A DNA stretch of 64,000 nt from Comamonas kerstersii. GTDB lineage: Bacteria > Pseudomonadota > Gammaproteobacteria > Burkholderiales > Burkholderiaceae_C. This document shows positions 25,413 through 35,160 of this stretch, piece after piece. The notes under the pieces are model-generated. The model did no database searches. It had not been told where the DNA came from and worked only from the letters and a program-made list of their open reading frames with translations. Location of the stretch: the NCBI RefSeq assembly GCF_008801935.1, contig NZ_VZOT01000001.1, forward strand, positions 372,001-436,000, written 5' to 3'. Numbering within the stretch: the stretch's first letter is position 1; each line of letters begins with the position of its first letter. Position numbers and translations under genes: made by a program.

Positions 25413-28400
25413 TACAGCAACACCCGCTCAATGCCGCCCTGATTGGCGCGCTGCACGTATTCGGGCAGCCAGTTTTCACCCAGGATCTGCTTGGCCATCT
25501 CGACCACGATGTAGTCGGCCTCCAGCAGGCCGTTTTGCAGGTCATTGCCGTAGCGGCTCAGGCCTTGCAGGCAGCTGGGGCAGCTGGTCAGGATCTTGAC
25601 GTTGTCCTTTTCGCCCACGGCGCCCTTGGCGCGCAATTCGGCTTCACCCTTGCGCAGTTCGCCTTCCTTGCGGAAGCGGATCTGCGTGGAGATGTCAGGA
25701 CGTGTCACGCCCAATGTGCCGGACTCACCGCAGCAGCGGTCGCTCTTGAGCACCTGATCGCCCACCAGGGCCTTGACGGTCTTCATGGGGTCCTGCAGCT
25801 TCATGGGGCTGTGACAGGGGTCGTGGTACAGATAGCCTCCCTGACCTTCTGGCAAGGTGATGCCCTTTTCCAGCAGGAACTCATGGATGTCGATGATGCG
25901 GCAACCCGGGAAGATCTTGTCGAAGTGGTAACCCTGCAGCTGGTCATAGCAGGTACCGCAGCTCACGACCACGGTCTTGATGTCCAGGTAGTTCAGCGTC
26001 GTGGCTACGCGGTGGAAGAGCACACGGTTGTCCGTGATCATCTTGTCCGCCACGTCGTACTGGCCCGAGCCGCGCTGGGGGTAGCCGCAGCACAGATAAC
26101 CCGGAGGCAGCACTGTCTGTACACCCGCATGCCACAGCATGGCCTGCGTAGCCAGACCCACCTGGCTGTACAGGCGCTCAGAGCCGCAGCCGGGGAAGTA
26201 GAACACCGCTTCCGTATCCGCATGGGTGGACTGCGGGTTGCGGATGATGGGCACGTAGTCCTTGTTCTCGATATCCAGCAGTGCACGCGCCGTCTTGCTG
26301 GGCAGACCACCGGGCAGCTTTTTGTTCACGAAGTGAATCACCTGCTCCTTGATCGGAGGCTTGCCCACGGTGGCAGGAGGACGCTTCATCTGGGGCTTGG
26401 CCACGGCGTGCAGCAGGTCCGACGCCAGGCGCTGTGCCTTGAAGCCCACGCCCACCATGCCCTTGCGCAGCAGGTTGATGGTGTCGGGGTTCGTGGCGTT
26501 GAGCATGGCCATGGCCATCTTGTTGCCGGGGTTGAAGCTCTTCTTGCCCATCTTGCGCAGCAGGTTGCGCATGTTCATGGTCACATCGCCAAAGTCGATC
26601 TTGACCGGGCAAGGCGTGAAGCACTTGTGGCAGACGGTGCAGTGGTCGGCCACGTCTTCAAACTCCTGCCAGTGCTTGATGGACACACCACGGCGTGTCT
26701 GCTCTTCGTACAGGAAGGCCTCAACCAGCAGCGAGGTGGCCAGAATCTTGTTACGGGGCGAATACAGCATGTTCGCGCCGGGCACGTGCGTGTTGCACAC
26801 GGGCTTGCACTTGCCGCAGCGCAGGCAGTCCTTGACGGAGTTGGCAATCTCGCCAATGTCCGACTGCTGCATGATCAGCGATTCATAGCCCATCAGGCCA
26901 AACGATGGCGTGTAGGCATTGGTCAGGTCGGCATACATCAGCGCTTCGCGGGGCGACTCGGCTGGCACCAGACCATTCTTTTCACGAATCAGCTTGCCGC
27001 GGTTGAAGCGGCCGTGGGGGTCCACGCGCTTTTTGTAGTCCGCAAAGGGCTGCAGCTCTTCGTCGCTCAGGAATTCCAGCTTGGTAATGCCAATGCCGTG
27101 CTCACCCGAGATCACACCATCCAGACTGCGCGCCAGTTCCATGATGCGCGCCACGGTTTCGTGGGCCGTCTGCAGCATCTCGTAGTCGTCGGAGTTGACG
27201 GGGATGTTGGTGTGCACATTGCCGTCACCGGCGTGCATGTGCAGCGCCACCCACACGCGGCCCTTGAGCACGCGTTGGTGGATATTCACCACTTCCGCCA
27301 GGATGGGCTTGAAGGCCTCACCGCTGAAGATCTGCGCCAGCGGCTGGCGAATCTGCGTCTTCCAGCTGGCGCGCAGGCTGTGGTCCTGCAGCTGCGGGAA
27401 CAGGGTGGCCACATCGGCCAGCCAGCCCGCCCACTGGGCACGCACATCACGGACCAGGTCCATGGCCTGGTGCACGCGGTCTTCCAGCAGCTCGGCCGAA
27501 GGAATTTCAGCCGCGCCATCCTGCTTGCCCAGCGGCAGATTGTTCTTCTCAAAGAATTCCAGCAGGGCATCGCACAGCTTGAGCTTGTTGCGCAGGCTCA
27601 GCTCGATGTTGATGCGCTCGATGCCATCCGTGTACTCCCACATGCGGGGCAGCGGAATCACCACGTCTTCATTGATCTTGAAGGCATTGGTGTGGCGCGA
27701 GATCGCTGCCGTGCGCTTGCGGTCCAGCCAGAACTTCTTGCGAGCTTCTGCGCTGATGGCCACAAAGCCTTCGCCGTTGCGCGAATTGGCAATACGCACC
27801 ACTTCGCTGGTCACGCGCGCCACTTCGTCGGCGTTATCGCCCACGATGTCGCCAATCAGCACCATCTTGGGCAGGCCGCCATTGCCCTTCTTGGACTTGG
27901 TGGCGTAACCCACGGCTTTCAGATAGCGGTCATCCAGATGCTCGAGGCCCGCCAGCAGCACGCCGCTGCGCTTTTGCTCCTCGAACATGTAGTCCTTGAT
28001 TTCCACGATCGAAGGCACAGCATCCTTGGCGTTGCCAAAGAACTCCATGCACACGGTGCGGGTGTGCTCAGGCATGCGGTGCACCACCCAGCGTGCGCTG
28101 GTGATGAGGCCGTCTGTGCCTTCTTTCTGCACACCGGGCAGACCGGACAGGAACTTGTCGGTCACGTCCTTGCCCAGGCCTTCCTTGCGGAACTTGTGGC
28201 CGGGAATGTCCAGACGTTCCGTGCGCAGCAACTGCTTGCCCGAAGCATCGAAATACTTCAGCTCAAAGCTGGCCATCTCAGCGTCGTGAATCTTGCCGAG
28301 GTTGTGGCCCACGCGCACCACCTCCAGCCATTCGGCATCAGGTGTCACCATGCGCCAGCTGGCCAGGTTGTCCAGAGCGGTACCCCACAGCACGGCCTTC

Positions 28401-29311
28401 TTGCCGCCGGCATTCATGGCGATATTGCCGCCAATGCAGGATGCCTCGATCGAGGTGGGGTCCACGGCAAACACAAAGCCTGCGCGCTCTGCAGCCTCGG
28501 CCACGCGCTGCGTGACCACGCCAGCCTCGGTCCAGACCGTAGGCACGGCCTTGTCCACGCCGGGTAGCTGCACCATTTCCACTTCGGTAATGGCCTGCAG
28601 CTTTTCGGTATTGATGACTACCGAGCGCCAGGTCAGCGGAATGGCACCGCCGGTGTAGCCTGTGCCACCCCCACGGGGGATGATGGTCAGACCCAGCTCG
28701 ATACAACCCTTGACCAGGCCGGCCATCTCGGCTTCGGTATCAGGGGTCAGTACGACGAAGGGGTATTCCACGCGCCAGTCGGTCGCGTCCGTCACATGGC
28801 TGACGCGCGAGAGGCCGTCGAACTTGATGTTGTCCTTGTGGGTGAGCTTGCCCAGCGTCTTGCGCACACGCTGGCGCAGCTCGGCCGCTTCCTCGAACAT
28901 GCGGTCAAACTCACGCACGGCGCGGTTGGCGGCTTCAATCAGCTGGCCGACCAGCTGGTCGCGGTGCGGGTCTTCCTGGGGAATGCGGCGCTTTTGCACT
29001 TCCGCCATGCGGTGCTGCAAGGCTTCGACCAGCAGCTTGCGGCGGTCGGGGTTGTGCAGCAGGTCATCCTGCAGGTAGGGATTGCGCTGCACCACCCACA
29101 TATCGCCCAGCACTTCGTAGAGCATGCGGGCAGAGCGGCCGGTCTGGCGCTCCTGACGCAACTGGTTGAGCACATCCCAAGCGGATGAGCCCAGCAAACG
29201 GATCACGATTTCCCTGTCGGAAAACGATGTGTAGTTGTACGGGATCTCTCGGAGTCGGGCAGGTTCGGCAACCTTGGCTTCAAGCATTGCCTGCTCAATC
29301 GGTGCATTCAT
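25412..29311 (-). CDS. DUF3683 FAD-linked oxidoreductase with Fe-S and CCG domains (YdiJ-like)
   Basis: This giant flavoprotein of 1299 aa is unusually long because it carries an N-terminal DUF3683 segment (about 1-110) before a YdiJ-like core. The FAD-binding PCMH domain follows ([12 protein letters not shown] near 215), then the FAD-oxidase C domain with [14 protein letters not shown] near 694, two 4Fe-4S motifs [11 protein letters not shown] near 832 and [11 protein letters not shown] near 895, and two CCG domains (CCGYPQRG near 1070 and CCGESG near 1193). The core resembles E. coli YdiJ, a D-2-hydroxyglutarate dehydrogenase; lactate or glycolate is also possible. The ATG at 29309-29311 ([10 protein letters not shown]) is chosen. 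The electron acceptor is probably the quinone pool. Confidence 0.9.
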   Translation of the reverse strand: MNAPIEQAMLEAKVAEPARLREIPYNYTSFSDREIVIRLLGSSAWDVLNQLRQERQTGRSARMLYEVLGDMWVVQRNPYLQDDLLHNPDRRKLLVEALQHRMAEVQKRRIPQEDPHRDQLVGQLIEAANRAVREFDRMFEEAAELRQRVRKTLGKLTHKDNIKFDGLSRVSHVTDATDWRVEYPFVVLTPDTEAEMAGLVKGCIELGLTIIPRGGGTGYTGGAIPLTWRSVVINTEKLQAITEVEMVQLPGVDKAVPTVWTEAGVVTQRVAEAAERAGFVFAVDPTSIEASCIGGNIAMNAGGKKAVLWGTALDNLASWRMVTPDAEWLEVVRVGHNLGKIHDAEMASFELKYFDASGKQLLRTERLDIPGHKFRKEGLGKDVTDKFLSGLPGVQKEGTDGLITSARWVVHRMPEHTRTVCMEFFGNAKDAVPSIVEIKDYMFEEQKRSGVLLAGLEHLDDRYLKAVGYATKSKKGNGGLPKMVLIGDIVGDNADEVARVTSEVVRIANSRNGEGFVAISAEARKKFWLDRKRTAAISRHTNAFKINEDVVIPLPRMWEYTDGIERINIELSLRNKLKLCDALLEFFEKNNLPLGKQDGAAEIPSAELLEDRVHQAMDLVRDVRAQWAGWLADVATLFPQLQDHSLRASWKTQIRQPLAQIFSGEAFKPILAEVVNIHQRVLKGRVWVALHMHAGDGNVHTNIPVNSDDYEMLQTAHETVARIMELARSLDGVISGEHGIGITKLEFLSDEELQPFADYKKRVDPHGRFNRGKLIREKNGLVPAESPREALMYADLTNAYTPSFGLMGYESLIMQQSDIGEIANSVKDCLRCGKCKPVCNTHVPGANMLYSPRNKILATSLLVEAFLYEEQTRRGVSIKHWQEFEDVADHCTVCHKCFTPCPVKIDFGDVTMNMRNLLRKMGKKSFNPGNKMAMAMLNATNPDTINLLRKGMVGVGFKAQRLASDLLHAVAKPQMKRPPATVGKPPIKEQVIHFVNKKLPGGLPSKTARALLDIENKDYVPIIRNPQSTHADTEAVFYFPGCGSERLYSQVGLATQAMLWHAGVQTVLPPGYLCCGYPQRGSGQYDVADKMITDNRVLFHRVATTLNYLDIKTVVVSCGTCYDQLQGYHFDKIFPGCRIIDIHEFLLEKGITLPEGQGGYLYHDPCHSPMKLQDPMKTVKALVGDQVLKSDRCCGESGTLGVTRPDISTQIRFRKEGELRKGEAELRAKGAVGEKDNVKILTSCPSCLQGLSRYGNDLQNGLLEADYIVVEMAKQILGENWLPEYVQRANQGGIERVLL

Positions 29312-29715
29312 GGATATAGACCGGGTTGGGCGCGGAGGGCGCACCGTAAGTCATGGGGATGATGATTTTATGCCAGCCCCTCTGGCGCGCAGACGGAGCA
29401 TCCAGAGAGACCTGACATCGCAATGCGCAAAATCGTTTTGCTATGGTTTTGTTCTCTTTTCGCCACTACGCAGAATCCACAATTTCGCGCAACAAATAAC
29501 AAAAAAGAAAAAGAATCCCATCGCCATTGATTCGTTTTTTTTCGTTCCTTCTAGAATGAATGGACTGTCCAAGGTCCATATCGCATGCGCAAAACATGCC
29601 GTGGCTGGCGGCCATCTGCACTCGTTTTCCCGAGGCAGACGTCATTCATGTCATAAAACTGACACATCCATCTATAGGATGCAAACACCCGTTCTACACG
29701 TAGAGGAGTCTTTCC
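29312..29715. promoter_or_regulatory. Divergent intergenic region upstream of ugpB
   Basis: This 404-bp gene-free stretch separates the minus-strand oxidoreductase from ugpB. The left half (29312-29550) is A/T-rich near 29430-29560 and shows no gene. Near the right end lies a Pho box (29648-29665) and a -10-like element at 29673-29680. An AGAGGAG ribosome-binding site lies at 29701-29707, close before ugpB. No repeat element of the dispersed family is present here. Confidence 0.7.
29648..29665 (+). promoter_or_regulatory. Pho box for the ugp operon
   Basis: ATGTCATAAAACTGACAC matches the Pho box consensus CTGTCATAWAWCTGTCAY at 16 of 18 positions. A further imperfect 11-bp half-repeat (CGTCATTCATG) lies directly upstream. 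A -10-like TATAGGAT follows at 29673-29680, about 7-9 bp beyond the box, as in promoters where PhoB replaces the -35. This suggests PhoB activation of ugp during phosphate starvation. It is an inference from sequence and context. Confidence 0.82.
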
Positions 29716-31035
29716 ATGCAATTCAAGCGAATCGCCCTGGCTGCAGCACTGGCTGCAACCACTGCCGGTGCTGCCAACGCTGCTACTGAAATTCAGTGGT
29801 GGCATTCCATGACCGCCGTGAACAACGAGTGGGTCAATGATCTGGCCAAACAGTTCAACGAAAGCCAAAGCGAATACAAGATCGTCCCCACCTTCAAGGG
29901 TGCCTACGACGAGTCCATGACCGCCGCCATCGCTGCCTTCCGCTCTGGCAACGCTCCCCACATCCTGCAGGTGTTTGAAGTGGGCACCGCCACCATGATG
30001 GCCTCCAAGGGTGCGACCGTGCCTGTGGGCAAGGTCATGTCTGACGCTGGCGCCAAGTTCGATCCCAGCGCCTACATCCCTGCCGTGGCTGGTTACTACA
30101 CCGCCCCCAACGGCCAGATGCTGAGCTTCCCCTTCAACAGCTCCACCACCGTCTTCTACTACAACAAGGACGCCTTCAAGAAGGCAGGTCTGGACCCCGA
30201 AAAGGCTCCCAAGACATGGCCTGAAGTGTTTGCTGCAGCCAAGAAGCTCAAGGAATCCGGCCACAGCTGCCCCATGACACTGGGCTGGCAGGGCTGGACC
30301 CAGCTGGAGTCTTTCTCTGCCTGGCATAACGTAGAGTTCGCCACCCACCAGAATGGTCTGGGCCAGGACGGCCACAAGGCACGCCTGAAGATCAACTCGC
30401 CCCTGCACGTCAAGCACATCGACAACCTGGCCCAGGCAGCCAAGAACGGCGAGTTTGTGTACAAGGGCCGTGGCTCTACCGCACAGGCTTCCTTTGTGGC
30501 TGGCGAATGCGCCATGATCCAGACATCGTCCGGCTTCTACGGTGACGTGTCCAAGAACGCCAAGTTTGCCTACGGCCTGGCACCTCTGCCCTACTACGAT
30601 GACGTGTCCGGCGCTCCTCAGAACACCGTGATCGGCGGCGCTTCGCTGTGGGTGATGTCTGGCAAGAAGCCCGAAGAGTACAAGGGCGTGGCCAAGTTCT
30701 TCGAATTCCTGTCTCAGCCTGAAATCCAGGCCGCTTCGCACCAGCGCACCGGCTACCTGCCTGTGACCATGGAAGCCTTCAAGATGACGGAAGACTCCGG
30801 CTTCTACAAGAAGAACCCCGGCACCGACGTCGCTGTGAACCAGATGGTCCGCAAGGTGACCGACAACTCGCGCGGTATCCGCCTGGGCAACTATGTGCAG
30901 ATCCGTACCATCGAGGATGAAGAACTCGAACAGGTATGGGCAGGCAAGAAAACTTCGCAGGAAGCTCTGGACAGCATCGTCAAGCGTGGTAACGAGCTGC
31001 TGGCTCGCTTCGAACGCGCTAACGCGGGCAAGTAA
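29716..31035 (+). CDS. ugpB: sn-Glycerol-3-phosphate ABC transporter binding protein UgpB
   Basis: This periplasmic solute-binding protein has 439 aa, against 438 in E. coli. The signal peptide MQFKRIALAAALAATTAGAA is followed by TEIQWWHSMTAVNNEWVNDL and FRSGNAPHILQVFEVGTATM, the UgpB pattern. It binds glycerol-3-phosphate and glycerophosphodiesters. It is the first gene of ugpB-A-E-C-Q, and the Pho box lies 51 bp before its start. The 222-bp spacer to ugpA contains several hairpins, which would favour higher yield of UgpB than of the membrane parts. Confidence 0.97.
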   Translation: MQFKRIALAAALAATTAGAANAATEIQWWHSMTAVNNEWVNDLAKQFNESQSEYKIVPTFKGAYDESMTAAIAAFRSGNAPHILQVFEVGTATMMASKGATVPVGKVMSDAGAKFDPSAYIPAVAGYYTAPNGQMLSFPFNSSTTVFYYNKDAFKKAGLDPEKAPKTWPEVFAAAKKLKESGHSCPMTLGWQGWTQLESFSAWHNVEFATHQNGLGQDGHKARLKINSPLHVKHIDNLAQAAKNGEFVYKGRGSTAQASFVAGECAMIQTSSGFYGDVSKNAKFAYGLAPLPYYDDVSGAPQNTVIGGASLWVMSGKKPEEYKGVAKFFEFLSQPEIQAASHQRTGYLPVTMEAFKMTEDSGFYKKNPGTDVAVNQMVRKVTDNSRGIRLGNYVQIRTIEDEELEQVWAGKKTSQEALDSIVKRGNELLARFERANAGK

Positions 31036-31045
31036 TCCGCTTCAG

Positions 31046-31248
31046 CAGAAGGGCTAATACCCTTCTGAGTTACACGGTACAGGGGCTGCGCACTTGGCGC
31101 AGCCCCTGTCTGCTAGGCACAATACGCGCACATTCGCTGAGACATAGTGTTTCGCCTCTTTTCGTTTTGACGCGATTTGTCGCAAAACACCATGCGATGA
31201 CTTTCACTCCGCCCCCGAGGTCACTCACCCCGGTGGTTTTTTATTTTG
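31046..31248 (+). other. Three-hairpin spacer between ugpB and ugpA
   Basis: The first hairpin is CAGAAGGG (31046-31053) with 31060-31067. The second is a perfect 13-bp stem, 31079-31091 with 31097-31109. The third, CCGAGGT (31215-31221) with ACCCCGG (31227-31233), has one mismatch and is followed by a T-rich run from 31237, a terminator-like layout. ugpA begins 10 nt after it with no clear ribosome-binding site. Confidence 0.65.
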
Positions 31249-31257
31249 TGATCCATC

Positions 31258-32139
31258 ATGGAAAAACGCGTACTTTTCCGCTCCGGATGGCTACCTTGGG
31301 TGCTGATTGCGCCCCAGCTGCTCATCATCGGCATCTTCTTTTTCTGGCCTGCCGGCCAAGCCGTGCTCCAGTCTTTCCAAATGGAAGATGCGTTCGGCCT
31401 GTCGACCGAATGGGTCGGACTGGACAACTTCCGCAACCTGCTGGATGACCCGAGCTATCTGACCTCCTTCCAGCGCACTGCCGTGTTCTCCGTGCTGGTC
31501 GCAGGTGCCGGGATTGCAATTTCTCTGGTGCTGGCCATTTTTGCAGACCGCATCGTGCGCTTTGCCATGGTGTACAAGACGCTGCTGATCGTGCCCTACG
31601 CGGTGGCACCCGTGATCGCAGGTGTGCTGTGGGTGTTCATCTTCTCGCCTTCGATTGGCGTGGCGACCTACTACCTGGGCAAGCTGGGCTACGACTGGAA
31701 CTACCTGATGAATGACAACCAGGCCATGGCGCTGGTGGTGATTGCATCGGTGTGGAAGCAGATCTCCTACAACTTCCTGTTCTTCCTGGCGGGCCTGCAG
31801 TCGATTCCCAAGGCCCTGATCGAAGCTGCTTCGATTGACGGTGCTGGCCCATGGCGCCGCTTCTGGAACATCCAGCTGCCGCTGCTGTCGCCCACGACCT
31901 TCTTCCTGCTGGTGATCAACATCGTCTACGCCTTCTTTGACACCTTCGGCATCATCGATGCGGCGACCCAGGGTGGCCCCGGCCAGTCGACCTCGATTCT
32001 GGTCTACAAGGTGTACCAGGACGGCTTCAGAGGCCTGGACCTTGGCAGCTCCGCCGCCCAGTCCGTGATCCTGATGTTTATCGTGGTGGTGCTCACTGTG
32101 ATCCAGTTCCGCTACGTCGAGAAGAAAGTGCAGTACTGA
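31258..32139 (+). CDS. ugpA: sn-Glycerol-3-phosphate ABC transporter permease UgpA
   Basis: This inner-membrane permease of 293 aa has six predicted helices. The EAA loop that contacts the ATPase reads [20 protein letters not shown], near residue 196. It pairs with UgpE to form the channel. No good Shine-Dalgarno sequence precedes the ATG at 31258; a T-rich run of a possible terminator lies just before it. ugpE follows with 2 bp between the genes. Confidence 0.97.
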   Translation: MEKRVLFRSGWLPWVLIAPQLLIIGIFFFWPAGQAVLQSFQMEDAFGLSTEWVGLDNFRNLLDDPSYLTSFQRTAVFSVLVAGAGIAISLVLAIFADRIVRFAMVYKTLLIVPYAVAPVIAGVLWVFIFSPSIGVATYYLGKLGYDWNYLMNDNQAMALVVIASVWKQISYNFLFFLAGLQSIPKALIEAASIDGAGPWRRFWNIQLPLLSPTTFFLLVINIVYAFFDTFGIIDAATQGGPGQSTSILVYKVYQDGFRGLDLGSSAAQSVILMFIVVVLTVIQFRYVEKKVQY

Positions 32140-32141
32140 TC

Positions 32142-32990
32142 ATGGTTGACCGTAATCCCTGGCTCAATATCCTGTCCCACGCCGTACTGATCATCGGCGT
32201 GGCCATCGTGGCCTTCCCGCTGTATCTGGCGCTGATTGCTTCCACGCACACGGCCGATGCCGTGGTGCAGTCGCCCATGCCGCTGCTGCCTGGCGCTGAA
32301 ATGTGGGAGAACTACAAGGCAGCGCTCTTTGGCTCCGGCAAACTGGGCTCCAACACCAACGTCGTGCACATGATGTGGGTGAGCTTTGTGGTGGCCATTG
32401 TCATCACCGTGGGCAAGATCGCGATCTCGCTGCTGTCAGCGTTTGCCATCGTGTACTTCCGCTTCCCCTTCAAGATGCTGTGCTTCTGGGCCATCTTCCT
32501 GACGCTGATGCTGCCCGTGGAAGTGCGTATCCTGCCTACCTACAAGGTGGTGGCGGATCTGGGCCTGCTCAACAGCTATGCGGGTCTGACCCTGCCCCTG
32601 ATCGCTTCGGCGACCGCCACCTTCCTGTTCCGCCAGTTCTTCCTGACGGTGCCGGATGAGCTGGTGGAAGCCGCCCGCATTGACGGTGCTGGCCCCATGC
32701 GCTTCTTCAAGGACATTCTGGTGCCCCTGTCCAAGACCTCGATCGCGGCGCTGTTCGTGATCCAGTTCATCTACGGCTGGAACCAGTACCTGTGGCCCCT
32801 GCTCATGACCACTTCGGAAGACATGTACCCCGTGGTGATCGGCATCAAGCGCATGCTGGCCGGTGGTGAAGCAGCGGTGGACTGGAACATTGTGATGGCA
32901 ACTGCCATTTTGGCTATGCTGCCTCCCACGGCAGTGGTGATCCTGATGCAAAAGTGGTTCGTCAAAGGCTTGGTGGATACCGAGAAGTAA
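32142..32990 (+). CDS. ugpE: sn-Glycerol-3-phosphate ABC transporter permease UgpE
   Basis: This is the second permease subunit, 282 aa, with six helices. The EAA motif is EAARIDGAGPMRFFKDILVP near residue 180. It is paired with UgpA, 2 bp after it, and lies 59 bp before ugpC. Length and order match E. coli ugpAEC. Confidence 0.97.
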   Translation: MVDRNPWLNILSHAVLIIGVAIVAFPLYLALIASTHTADAVVQSPMPLLPGAEMWENYKAALFGSGKLGSNTNVVHMMWVSFVVAIVITVGKIAISLLSAFAIVYFRFPFKMLCFWAIFLTLMLPVEVRILPTYKVVADLGLLNSYAGLTLPLIASATATFLFRQFFLTVPDELVEAARIDGAGPMRFFKDILVPLSKTSIAALFVIQFIYGWNQYLWPLLMTTSEDMYPVVIGIKRMLAGGEAAVDWNIVMATAILAMLPPTAVVILMQKWFVKGLVDTEK

Positions 32991-33049
32991 TCCCCACGGC
33001 CACATCCTCCCGCTTTTGACCAATTACTAGATACGAACGAGATACTGTT

Positions 33050-34057
33050 ATGGCATCCATCTCCTTAAAGAACATCGTTAAGCGCTACGGCACAGGCAAG
33101 ACCGCTGTCCCCGTGATTCACGGCATCAACGTCGAAATCAAAGACGGCGAATTCGTGGTGCTCGTGGGCCCCTCGGGCTGCGGCAAGTCCACGCTGCTGC
33201 GCATGATTGCTGGCCTGGAAGAAATCACCGGCGGCGACCTGCTGATCGGCGACAAGCGCGTCAACGATCTGGAACCTGCCAAGCGCAACATCGCCATGGT
33301 GTTCCAGAACTACGCACTCTACCCCCACATGACCAACTACGAGAACATGGCCTATGGCCTGAAGCTCGCCAAGGTCCCTGAAGACGAAATCAAGCGCCGT
33401 GTGGACAAGGCCGCCAAGATTCTGGAACTGAGCCATCTGCTCGAGCGCACTCCGCGCCAGCTGTCTGGTGGTCAGCGCCAGCGCGTGGCCATGGGCCGTG
33501 CCATCGTGCGCCAGCCCCAGGTGTTCCTGTTTGACGAACCCCTGTCCAACCTGGATGCCAAGCTGCGTGGCCAGACCCGTCTGGAAATTCAGAAGCTCCA
33601 CGCAGAGCTGGGCATTACCTCCATCTTCGTGACCCACGACCAGGTGGAAGCCATGACGCTGGCACAGCGCATGGTGGTGATGAACGGCGGCCATGTGGAG
33701 CAATTCGGTACTCCCGAAGAGGTCTACCACACCCCTGCTTCGACCTTTGTGGCCAGCTTCATCGGCTCGCCCCCCATGAACCTGCTCAAGAACTCCCCCA
33801 GTGGCAAGCCCGGTCTGATTCTGGGCATCCGCCCCGAGCACATCGACCTGGTCGAAACCGGTGGCGTGGCATTCCGTGTGGAAACCGTGGAACTGCTGGG
33901 TGCCGAGCGCCTGCTGTACGGCAAGGTGGGCGACGAAAGCGTGACCGTGCGCGTGGAAGAAGGTAAGCCTTATCCCAAGCCCGGCGAGACTGCGCAGATC
34001 TGGGCCCGTCAGGATCGTCTGCACTGGTTTGACGCTGAAACCGGCAAGCGCGTGTAA
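33050..34057 (+). CDS. ugpC: sn-Glycerol-3-phosphate ABC transporter ATPase UgpC
   Basis: This ATPase of the sugar (MalK/UgpC) class has 335 aa. The Walker A motif GPSGCGKST is at residues 40-48, the signature [17 protein letters not shown] near 135, and Walker [13 protein letters not shown] near 158. The C-terminal TOBE regulatory domain ([10 protein letters not shown]) is present. It energises uptake by UgpAE. The gene is followed by a structured intergenic element and a terminator before ugpQ. Confidence 0.97.
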   Translation: MASISLKNIVKRYGTGKTAVPVIHGINVEIKDGEFVVLVGPSGCGKSTLLRMIAGLEEITGGDLLIGDKRVNDLEPAKRNIAMVFQNYALYPHMTNYENMAYGLKLAKVPEDEIKRRVDKAAKILELSHLLERTPRQLSGGQRQRVAMGRAIVRQPQVFLFDEPLSNLDAKLRGQTRLEIQKLHAELGITSIFVTHDQVEAMTLAQRMVVMNGGHVEQFGTPEEVYHTPASTFVASFIGSPPMNLLKNSPSGKPGLILGIRPEHIDLVETGGVAFRVETVELLGAERLLYGKVGDESVTVRVEEGKPYPKPGETAQIWARQDRLHWFDAETGKRV

Positions 34058-34066
34058 GTTGGATGT

Positions 34067-34164
34067 GTCTACGCTGCTGCATACTTCGTTGCTCAGCCTT
34101 GCCGTAGCGCTGCTACTGTCTGCGGCTGAGCGCCTCGTCTGGACCGCTTCGCTGCACCGTAGAC
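34067..34164. other. Structured intergenic element between ugpC and ugpQ
   Basis: Nested inverted repeats are present: GTCTACG (34067-34073) with CGTAGAC (34158-34164), GCTCAGCC (34091-34098) with GGCTGAGC (34124-34131), and GTAGC (34104-34108) with GCTAC (34112-34116). I recall similar long cloverleaf-like intergenic sequences in Burkholderiales, but I cannot confirm a family from here. It is unrelated in sequence to the 80-bp palindrome family. Confidence 0.55.
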
Positions 34165-34188
34165 CCCTCCTTAGCGCATAGAAATCCC

Positions 34189-34220
34189 AAGCGCCCCAGC
34201 TTTGCTGGCGGCGCTTTTTT
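34189..34220 (+). terminator. Terminator before ugpQ
   Basis: The stem GCGCC-CCAGC with GCTGG-C-GGCGC has a one-base bulge and is followed by T6 that ends one base before the ugpQ ATG at 34222. It would end most ugpBAEC transcripts. Confidence 0.75.
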
Positions 34221-34221
34221 C

Positions 34222-35019
34222 ATGACTGCATCATTGATCACAATGACTACTGCTTTGAAACCCTGGCCCTACCCCCGCTGGGTGGCCCACCGCGGTGCTG
34301 GCAAGCTGGCACCAGAGAACACCATGAGCGCCTTCCGCCTGGGCGCACACTACGGCTACCGCATGTTCGAGTGCGACGCCAAGCTCTCCAAGGACGGCGT
34401 GCTGTTCCTGATGCACGACGCCACGCTCAACCGCACGACCAATGCACAGGGCACAGGCAGCGACCTGACCATGGGTGAGATCGCCCAGCTGGACGCAGGC
34501 AGCTGGCACTCACGTGCTTTTGCTGGTGAAGCCCTGCCTACGCTGGAAGCGCTGAGCCGCTGGTGTCTGGCCAACCACTACTTCCTGAACGTGGAAATCA
34601 AGCCCACGCCCGGCCAGGAACTGGAAACCGGCCACGCCTGCGGTGCGCTGATGAACAAGATCTGGCCACAGACAGAAGTGCAGCCGCTGTTCACCTCGTT
34701 CAAGCCTGATGCACTCCAGGGTGCCAAGGAAGTCGCGCCCCATATCCCCCGCGGCCTGCTGGTGGACAAGTTGGCCGATAGCTCGGGCGATGCCGACCTG
34801 CAGATCGCCCTGGATCTGGGCTGCCAGGTCATGGTGCTCAACCACGCGCTGTGGACACCCGAGCTGGTGGCCAAGGTGCATGGTGCAGGCCTGCGCTGCA
34901 GCAGCTACACGGTAAACGACGAATGGGCGGCACAGCGCCTGATCGATCTGGGCACCGACGCCATCATCACCGACCGTGTGGACCTTTTCAGCCCTGCACA
35001 AAGCGGTGCACACATCTAA
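34222..35019 (+). CDS. ugpQ: Glycerophosphodiester phosphodiesterase UgpQ
   Basis: The enzyme splits glycerophosphodiesters into glycerol-3-phosphate and an alcohol. The 265-aa GDPD barrel shows VAHRGAGKLAPENT, the metal-ligand pair ECD in MFECDAKLSKDG, and MHDATLNRTTNAQG. It belongs with the ugp transporter. The start is uncertain: ATG 34222 directly follows a terminator T run with no Shine-Dalgarno, and ATG 34243 (MTTALKPWPYP) is an alternative. Low expression by read-through or an internal promoter is possible. Repeat copy 5 follows. Confidence 0.94.
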   Translation: MTASLITMTTALKPWPYPRWVAHRGAGKLAPENTMSAFRLGAHYGYRMFECDAKLSKDGVLFLMHDATLNRTTNAQGTGSDLTMGEIAQLDAGSWHSRAFAGEALPTLEALSRWCLANHYFLNVEIKPTPGQELETGHACGALMNKIWPQTEVQPLFTSFKPDALQGAKEVAPHIPRGLLVDKLADSSGDADLQIALDLGCQVMVLNHALWTPELVAKVHGAGLRCSSYTVNDEWAAQRLIDLGTDAIITDRVDLFSPAQSGAHI

Positions 35020-35023
35020 AACA

Positions 35024-35103
35024 ATAGCTGCCAGCGCTTGCAAAAAGCCAATTTCAGAATCAAAACCATCTGAAATGATTGTTTGACAAGCGCAAGCCGC
35101 TAT
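35024..35103. repeat. Dispersed nested-palindrome element, copy 5
   Basis: The outer arms are ATAGCTGCCAGCGC (35024-35037) and GCGCAAGCCGCTAT (35090-35103). The inner stem is shorter, based on TTTCAGA with TCTGAAA. It begins 4 bp past the ugpQ stop and precedes a normal terminator at 35108-35141. Confidence 0.82.
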
Positions 35104-35107
35104 AAAA

Positions 35108-35141
35108 ACAAAGACCTCTCCGACTGGAGAGGTCTTTTTTC
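35108..35141. terminator. Bidirectional terminator between ugpQ and the N-formylglutamate amidohydrolase gene
   Basis: An 11-bp stem, AAGACCTCTCC (35111-35121) with 35126-35136, is followed by a T run and preceded by A-rich sequence, between convergent genes. Confidence 0.9.
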
Positions 35142-35160
35142 ATGCCCGTCTGTCTGGTGA

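Noticed and set aside
25535-28567. Plus-strand open frame of 1010 codons opposite the YdiJ-like gene
   Set aside because: It is a shadow of the strongly biased oxidoreductase gene; composition is rich in His, Gln and Leu with no domain.
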